Shown one piece after another: positions 57,137 through 64,000 of a DNA stretch of 64,000 nucleotides. The DNA is taken from contig OZ023181.1 in NCBI GenBank assembly GCA_963995505.1, positions 14,256,221-14,320,220 on the forward strand, given 5' to 3'. The DNA is from Hypericum androsaemum (lineage: Eukaryota > Streptophyta > Magnoliopsida > Malpighiales > Hypericaceae). The notes below the pieces were generated by a model. The model saw only the letters and a list, made by a program, of their open reading frames with translations. It was not told the DNA's origin and did no database searches. Within the stretch, counting starts at the first letter, position 1. Each line of letters begins with the position of its first letter. A program made the translations under genes and the position numbers.

Positions 57137-57612
57137 CCTACTCTTGCGGAAATAAGTGAACAAAGAACCTAGAACGGTCTGGAATGGTCGTCCCAAGGTC
57201 GGTCTAACTATGCTAAGACTAGAGCTATGCTACGGGCTATGCTAGGCTAAGGAAAATAAAGCAGACAAGAGTAAAGTAGTAGTTGTTTGTGTTGGTGATG
57301 ATCCTTCTCCTCTGCTCATGCCCTCCTTATATAAAACCCCCTTGACCTAGTTTTGGCCTCCAAGTTAAGAGAAATTCCTATTAGGCCGCCCCCATTCACC
57401 CGGCCTAGAATAGGAATTAGCTAAACCGACTCCTCCAGGCAAGGAAGTCCCACCCGAACATGTATATTACTTCCAAATCGACTCAGCCCAGAATAGGAAG
57501 ACCCAGGTCACCCTCAAAGAAGATCTCCCAAAATAGGGAAAATCTTCCAGATTCGACCCCGAGGAGTTCACTTCGAGTCACACCCATTCCTAATGTGACA
57601 GGATCCACCCCG

Positions 57613-60370
57613 TGTAATACCCTAGTCCTTCAATCATATTTTTCCGACTTAAGTAAAGTATACTAAGTCGTTTTGACCCATTGGATTAGTATTTAGAATT
57701 ACATTGCTAAGTAAATAGAGTGCCAAAGATAGTTTGAAGGAATGTATTTTGGTCTATCGGACTACCTCGGATAGTTTCAAGCATGATGTGAGAAGCTGAT
57801 CACAAGTTATCCATCCGGGATCCCAAATAAAATTACTAAAAATGGTGAGAAAAGGTAAGAAATGGATATATAAGCTTTGGAAGACATGAATTTATCATGC
57901 TAGCAATTTGGACCAAGCCTAGCAAGTGGATAAACGACACATTGTGTTGTCGATTCTTTAAGTACTTTGGTTGGTCTTCGCGGTCTTTAATTTAACAAGG
58001 ATTCATATTTCTACACCTTTATGAAGTGTGTATATACATAATTTGATCTTCTAAGGATTCTAGATCAAGATCAAAAAAGTCTACTTAATTAATTCACAAG
58101 TGTTATGAAGATAGTTGGGTAACTTCGGACAGCAATAGTACTACTTGGTAAATTGGGCACAACTTTCTCAATATTGCTTCAAATTTGATAAATAAATATG
58201 ATTTAGAAACTAGATACACAGAGATACAATTAGTTAGTTGATAACTTTTAACAAAAACCAACGAAAGTTAGTGAAAAATGGCGATTAATGTGCTGCATTC
58301 TGATTGGACCACTTGAAAAAGGCATCCAATCACCTTTCACCACTTACAAGTTCTTTAAAATTGGTCAAAAAAGTGAGTAATAGTTGATACTTACTTACCT
58401 CACGTTTTTTAAGACCCAGAATCACTAAGAAAGAGGTAAAAATCTCTGAAAATGTAGCCATAAAACGAAAGAGAAGAAAAAGAAGAGAGAGAGCAAAAGG
58501 AAAGAGAAAGAAGTAGGGTAAGAAAGAACGGCTTGGTAAGCTATCTTACGCTTCGATTTGGACTTCCATTTCTTCAAAAGAGTTGTAGAAGACTTAAAGA
58601 TATTTCTAATGGTATATCATATGTTCTATTTGGATCAAGAAATCAACTAAAAATTAGTTTTGAACTATAGACTGATTACTGATATATTTAGTTGAGCTGG
58701 TGGCAAAAAAGTGCTTGATAAGTCTACTTGGACTCCGAATTAGAATTTGATATCTTCTTACAGATTGTAGAGGACTCAATTATATTTTGAAAGATATATT
58801 ATATGCTCTATTTGGATAAAGGAATCACCCTAAAAGTTCTGTTGAAAGTCGGACTGACTGGCTGGGTTTGGAATTGAGGTGGTTGAAGAAGATATGATCG
58901 GTAAGCATATTTTGGCTTAGAAATAGAATTTTTATAAAACATAAAAGTTGTAGAGTACTCAAAGACCTTTCTAAATCTATATTATTGTCAAATTTAGACA
59001 AAGAAATTAACCCAAAATTATTGTTGCAAAATGGACTGACTGCTGAGTTTCTGAAATAAGGCTGTGCATGAATAACAAATTAGTAAGTGGTTCTTTGGAC
59101 TTCTAAGTTAATTTTTGGACTTGGTGTGATTATTAAAGAAAAGAGTAATGATATTTTGAAGAAGATATGGGGTTGTTTTTATATAATATCAAGTTATATG
59201 GATGCTTTCTAATGTTAGAAGTGATTGGGCTTATCGTGTACTCGGTATTAATTTTTTTAGTAAAATATATTTGTAAGTGCACTTCTGTTAATGAACAAAT
59301 GTTGTACATGTTATGTACATGTGGATGAGTGAATAATGGACCATGGATTGAAGGAGAATAAAGTCGAAAAATTAGCATTCGTCGAGCGGTCTTCAATTGT
59401 GTCAGCATATAGATCATAACAACTTTGGTTTTTTTGGTACATATGCATGTTTCAGACTTAAGTATGTGCGTCTCATGCATATGGGCTTTGGTTATGAAGT
59501 CACGTTCATACGTGTTGTGTTTGGTCATCTTTGTATTAGTTTGTAAAATGTGTGGTATATGTGTATAGCCAGCTAGAGAACATGTGTTTCCTAGCTTGTG
59601 GCTGCTTTGATATGTATTTGGATATGTGGCCAATATATTTTGGCCTACGTGAATTTTGAAATATTTGGTACGTTATTTGTATGATGGCGGTTGATGAGGT
59701 CTACCCGTGACCAACTGGGCTGTTGGCGTATGTGCACATATACTGAGGATACAAGGATTCTGATATGATATGTTTGGCCAGCGGATTGGTTCCTGATGGC
59801 GCCTTTAAAATATGGTATCCTCGTGTCGGTGTGTGAGTGACACTATCTAGGCCTATCTGAAGTTCATCTGATATATGTTATATGTTGGTGAAGGTCTATC
59901 TGAAATTTTTGTTATGTTTGTGAAAGTCTATCTGAAATTTTGGTTATGTTTGATATATGATTATTTTGATGACCTTATTTGTGAGATGGTCTTTTGTTGT
60001 CTTAGCTTTGTGTTCGTATTGGTTGGATTTGATGTAGGACATAGTTAAGTTCTGTCTCTCCCACATGTATCTGACATAACTGATATGTTATGTTCTATGT
60101 GCTTACAGAGTGTTCCAAAATACTCACCCCTCCCCCCCCCCCCCCCCCTCTATCCAGTTTTGCAGGTCCTTTTTCTAGCAGCTCCGTAGCCATAGTGTTC
60201 AATTTGACCTCGGGACAAATGTAAAGAATGATTGTAAATATTTTTGGTTCTTAAAACATGTATGATTTTGTAAAGCTTAAAAATATGTTTGGGACTAGCT
60301 AGACCCGTTTTGTGTTGTAAACAGGTTAGGGTCTACCGCCGGTCATCGATCCCGAATTTGGGTCGTGACA
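57613..60370 (+). repeat. Tekay-type solo LTR, forward, TSD CCCCG
   Basis: Starts tgtaataccc and ends gggtcgtgaca, 2758 bp, flanked by ccccg at 57608-57612 and 60371-60375. Between about 59700 and 60370 it matches the R-U5 of the LTR cluster at 23697-44229 (ctacccgtgaccaac, gtgcacatatactgagg, gtatcctcgtgtcgg). The upstream part has three diverged ~185-bp repeats and a C-run. It inserted into the Tat-type solo LTR. Confidence 0.9.
58560..59060 (+). repeat. Three diverged ~185-bp tandem repeats in the Tekay-type solo LTR
   Basis: The block with gttgtagaagactt... tttcta...gtatatcat ... ctatttggat, then an ...gaaatcaac... and gactgactgctgg-type ending, occurs from about 58578, 58764 and 58945. 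Identity is moderate. Confidence 0.65.
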
Positions 60371-60769
60371 CCCCGACTCCCAAAAGAAAAGAGATCCACT
60401 CCCGAATAAGTTGGCCAAAGCCGTGCTAAGCAAGCAACCGAGCCAATAAGGACACGGGAACGCATTCATCAAGATGCCCTAATCTGGAATGCTCTTTCCA
60501 AAATAACCCAAGACGGGCCAAACACAACTTTGAGGTAGGCTGACTCTCCTCAAGCCCACATCCAACATGCCCCCTTCACTTTTAGCCTGAAACGAGTTCA
60601 TAAAGACATTAATCCAAATCCTGCTCTGCTCTTGAACTCTTCAAACTCCTTCTAAACGGTCACCAATGCATAACCGAACATCTCAACCAACGCATGCTCT
60701 CTGAAACCTCTCACGCTTGCTAACGAATGGCCTATCCCTTCTCGAGGGGCAACTCGAAAGGGAATCCAA

Positions 60770-61240
60770 GCATTGACCTTGCGCCTCCCCGGAAGAGACC
60801 AAGGCGCAAGCTCTTGCGCCTCCCAGGAGGAGACCAAGGCACAGGCCCTTACGCCTCCCCGGGTCCAAAGACTTAGGCGTATGCTCTCCATTTCGGGATT
60901 CACCATCTTTGCTTATCCTGAGGTGAGATCCCAATGTGCAAGACTTTGTACATTGGCCTTCATCACCTTCACCTACCCGGATGCGAGATCCCGAGGTGCA
61001 CTTAGCCGAAGTCCACTTAACCAAAATGATGGCCAAGCTATGTAAGACATCGAGCCTCCACGGAGTTTAGGTACGAGGTGTAAGATGTTGCACCTTTATG
61101 GAGTCAAAGAGCGAGGTGTAAGGCATTGGACCTCCACAGAGTCAGGGACCCCTTTGGCCCCCCAAAGGAGACCCAGGCGCGGCCCCTTGCACCTCCCCAG
61201 AGGGGACCCAGGCGCAGCTCCTTGCGCCTCTCGCAGGCAC
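60770..61240. repeat. GC-rich ~33-35-bp repeats (ttgcgcctccc...gagaccaaggcgcaag) in the Tat-type solo LTR
   Basis: Variants of cttgcgcctccccggaagag plus gaccaaggcgcaag recur at about 60778, 60814, 60847, 61184 and 61220. They are partly self-complementary (ttgcgcc / ggcgcaa). Confidence 0.7.
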
Positions 61241-61743
61241 AAGCACTTCAAATATATTTTTGACACTCTTTCGCTTAGAATCTGAAGTAGTCATAACCCA
61301 CAAAGTTGTAGATCTATGTCTTAACTTTCAATAGCAACTTGAATCATCTCAATTGGAGTTCTGAGGCAGACGATGTGGTCAGTTTACTAAAGTCCGCCGG
61401 TCCTCACTGATGAAACTAGAACCGAGACTTGAAGCCTCGTTTTGACCCACTTTCATGCAGAACTAGGCAAGGCCCTTAAAACGTAAGTTGGAGATATACC
61501 TCCTAGCTTTCCATGACCATAAAAATAACTTCATTTCGAGTTACAGGTAAAACGCTACAGCTGATTTACCAAGAATGGGCGCGGTCGCCTTAGAACCCAC
61601 CATGTGCTCGTGAAAATGTTCAAGCTCTCTTCCTTAACTTCGTGCTAGGCACTGACTTGTGAGCATAAACTTCGAACTAATCCTCGTCTCTCGTGCTAAG
61701 ACATACAACCACGAACGTAAAGTATTTGCACTCCAACACCTAC

Positions 61744-63004
61744 TAATTTAAATTTGAAACAAATTAAATTATAGAAAATCGAGAAAATCGTCTCTGACCA
61801 TAACAATTTAACATCAGCTCCCAATGAGAAAGCGAGGTTAGACCACTAGACAAGAATGTACGAGATCTTTTTCCTCTCTTTTGAAGATTAGTGTACGAGA
61901 TCCCTCGCCAAAAAATATATGAAAGGATATTGCTGCGACAAAACAGTAATTGGCCTTTATTAAATTTTGTCTGATTCCACTCCCAGTCAATCTCTGAGCG
62001 CGGAAAACAGCATCTTCTATTGGGGTACAAGTCGTTTTCTCGCAAAATCCGGCCGCCGCCAGCTCCTTTCCAACCCAACCAACCATTTTTATAACTGCGG
62101 TTTAGTCTGGTGGCTCAATTCTGTTTCCGGGTTGGATCCAGAACAACATGGGACCGGCAACATATCATTCCCAACGGCACATTACTCCAGTAGTAAATCA
62201 CAACAGTATATCCAATGGCACACCAATTTACAAAGAAAATTGTTGTGCTGTTGGATGTGTCATTGTTCATGTATCCGTTGTGATGTGCCATTGTTCATGT
62301 GTGCCGCCAGGGTGATGTGTCGCCGATCTCCATGTTATTCCGATTGGTGCTGCTGAATTCATGTTATCAGCACCCAATCCAACTCGTTTTTGTTTCCATT
62401 CCCACGCCACAGACCCAGCCGAGAATCAATCAGCACCAAACTGCTTTGTCTGTTGCGGACAAGGTAACATATAACAAAGGAAAAACACTGCCGAAAACAC
62501 AGTATATGACATCGAAAAGTTGAATGTCCAAAAATCTAAGTTCCTCCAAAGGCAAAAGCTTGCAACCAAGTTTACAGTTTTAAGAGTTAAATCCACTGGT
62601 TCAACCGGTGGTCACGGCATTGGCCACTGGTTCAACCAGTTACATGGCTATCTCGAAATAACACAGGTAAGAATGGAATAACCAAAACTGCATCCAAAAG
62701 TTGGTACTCAAAGTAGCACAATAACCAAATAGAAGTACAATAACCAAAATGTTCAAAATCATACAAAGATCCAGGCTAGCTCTTCAAAGAAGAGGTCTGA
62801 TCTAAGCTTCAATATCGAAAAATTCGGGAACTCAATTGGCATGGAAGATGAGGGAGGATACCGCCACGCTACATTTCCTGTACTAAAGAAATTTACATGG
62901 TATGCCTAGTGTTTCAACTTACTTCAATTTGTAACTGGGGTAGGCTCTCCAAAATAACCAAATCCCCTCGGCTTTAACGTCGATCAGGACAACTAATGGT
63001 GATC
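61744..63004. other. Region downstream of ECD, no separate gene seen
   Basis: The part near 63004 is probably the ECD 3' UTR (minus strand). The 129-codon open stretch at 61967-62356 lacks recognisable features. A ccactggttcaacc phrase is doubled at about 62592 and 62625. A gtacgagatc phrase is doubled at 61859 and 61892. Confidence 0.45.
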
Positions 63005-64000
63005 TCATTTACCATTGCCAGAATCTTGCGGTAGCTTTAGCCCCATGAGACCCAATAAGTTAGAAGCAGGACCTGGCTGACCTTGTTGAGAAGAAAACGA
63101 ATCTAGAAGGCTCTTCACCAAGTTAAAATCAACGTCCACAGGGGTAAATTCTTCGTTGATTTCATTCTTGCTGTTTGAGGTTCCCTGCATGAACAAATAC
63201 CAATATCCTGTCAATGACGCGAATTCAACCAACGTGGCAAGGACTAAGAGCATTTTGAGAAGTGAGGAGAAATCTCAGTTCGAAATTTTTTGCATTAAGC
63301 TCTCTAGATGAAGCAAGTATCCAGAGAGTTGACTAGCACGAAGAAGGCCCAAGAAAGCAGAGCCGCATATCCAACAAACATTGTAAGAAAGAGGATGTGA
63401 TTTTATTAAATAATAACATTTGAACTAGTAAGAGATGAGAATATTACTTCGTTTGGAATAGACGATTTATCACTGGCACGGACAAAGCTCTTCTCGAGAG
63501 TGGTGTTCTTCAGCTGCTCGTTCAGAGCACTGGAGTATGCATCCATGAACATGTCCTCTCCATCCTCATCATTCCCCATATCATCCTCATCTCCAAAATC
63601 ATCTGTTATACAGGCAAGGATACCACATCAAAAAAGATGAAAATGATGCAGACTAGCTGTGCACTTCCATGTGAACATCCACATCCTAGAAATGGAAATG
63701 TTTCTTTTTCATAAGAAGAAGAGGTAAATTCCACTCCAAAAAAAAGAACAAGAGGTAAATGGATGGCATTTAGAAAAGCATGAAGCAAACTACCAACAAT
63801 TAGCAGCTCATTAAACCATGACTTTCGAATGCTTATCTGCATAAGCTTTTCCTTAGATTAGTCAAAGTTGCAGAGGCATCCAAGTTGGCAGTTAGTTGTT
63901 CAACTACCAGGCTACCAAAACTCGGTCACTCGGCACCGAAAGATCTGATACATACAGCCTTGATTTTTCCCATACAGAGATCCCATAAGGAAGTATTGAG
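63005..64000 (-). CDS. ECD: Ecdysoneless (ECD/SGT1-like) protein, last two exons (partial)
   Basis: Exons at 63448-63602 and 63005-63184, joined in phase; the rest of the gene lies beyond the window. The penultimate exon encodes an acidic run (GDEDDMGNDEDGED) then MFMDAYSSALNEQL. The last exon encodes VDVDFNLVKSLLDSFSS followed by GPASNLLGLMGLKLP and the stop at 63005-63007. The last block is the conserved C-terminus of the ecdysoneless family, shared between animals and plants. In animals and yeast ECD proteins act in pre-mRNA splicing and assembly factors; the plant role is little known. 63603-64000 looks like intron, with no clear exon. Confidence 0.85.

Larger units (their letters stand above)
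57142..61738 (-). repeat. Tat-type solo LTR (reverse), interrupted by another LTR
   Basis: The LTR parts are 57142-57612 and 60376-61738, 1834 bp in total. The left end tcttgcgga aligns with tgttgggat of the LTR at 12210 (TG changed to TC); the right end is ccaaca. cctac flanks it at 57137-57141 and 61739-61743. Internal matches to the Tat LTR include cgtcccaaggtcggtctaac (57190 on) and the aaagttgtaga...ctttc block (61302 on). A minus-strand TATA box is at 57328-57335. No internal region is left, so it is a solo LTR formed by recombination. Confidence 0.83.

Noticed and set aside
61967..62356. 129-codon open frame with Cys-rich C-terminus
   Set aside because: No known motif, odd composition, no splice or promoter support, and it sits between a solo LTR and the 3' end of ECD.

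Overview
This is a gene-poor, transposon-dense stretch of a flowering-plant nuclear genome, probably a eudicot. The evidence is spliced plant genes with GT..AG introns, plant-type Ty3 and Ty1 LTR retrotransposons, MITEs, Mutator-like foldbacks and a fragment of plastid DNA. The species cannot be told from the sequence.

Layout. (1) 1-13918: a Tat-lineage Ty3 retrotransposon on the minus strand. Its 5' LTR is at 12210-13918, followed by gag, protease, RT, a dual RNase H and integrase. On the opposite strand it carries a seven-exon plant mobile domain (PMD) gene at 232-3748. The 3' LTR lies beyond the window. (2) 13919-18900: the foldback that this element interrupted, a hAT-like MITE with a perfect 8-bp TSD (16045-16509), and a long-TIR foldback (16601-17929) that has captured the end of an adenylate-forming enzyme. 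(3) 18912-21230: a small conserved plant gene of unknown function (two coding exons, 170 aa). (4) 21433-21585: a nuclear copy of the start of plastid trnA-UGC. (5) 22369-23413: a second long-TIR foldback. (6) 23697-44229: about 20 kb of Tekay/Del-like LTRs (tRNA-iMet primer site, TGTAATACC...TGACA ends) with ~4 kb internal regions that code for nothing obvious. The orientation switches are best explained by one ~12.5-kb inversion. (7) 44546-51863: a non-autonomous Athila-type element with TSD GACAT, inserted in a Ty1/copia remnant. (8) 53230-55361: a complete five-exon nicotinamidase gene on the minus strand. (9) 55897-56453: a second hAT-like MITE. (10) 57142-61738: a Tat-type solo LTR split by a Tekay-type solo LTR (57613-60370), both with perfect 5-bp TSDs. 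(11) 63005-64000: the 3' end of an ecdysoneless (ECD/SGT1-like) gene on the minus strand.

Only three host genes are supported: the 170-aa unknown, nicotinamidase and ECD. Nicotinamidase feeds the NAD salvage pathway. ECD proteins act in RNA processing and protein-complex assembly in other eukaryotes. Nothing suggests the three work together. The most unusual items are the frame-perfect spliced PMD gene riding antisense in the Tat element, the two foldbacks flanked by 18-23 bp direct repeats plus A-runs, and the reconstructed inversion in the Tekay cluster.
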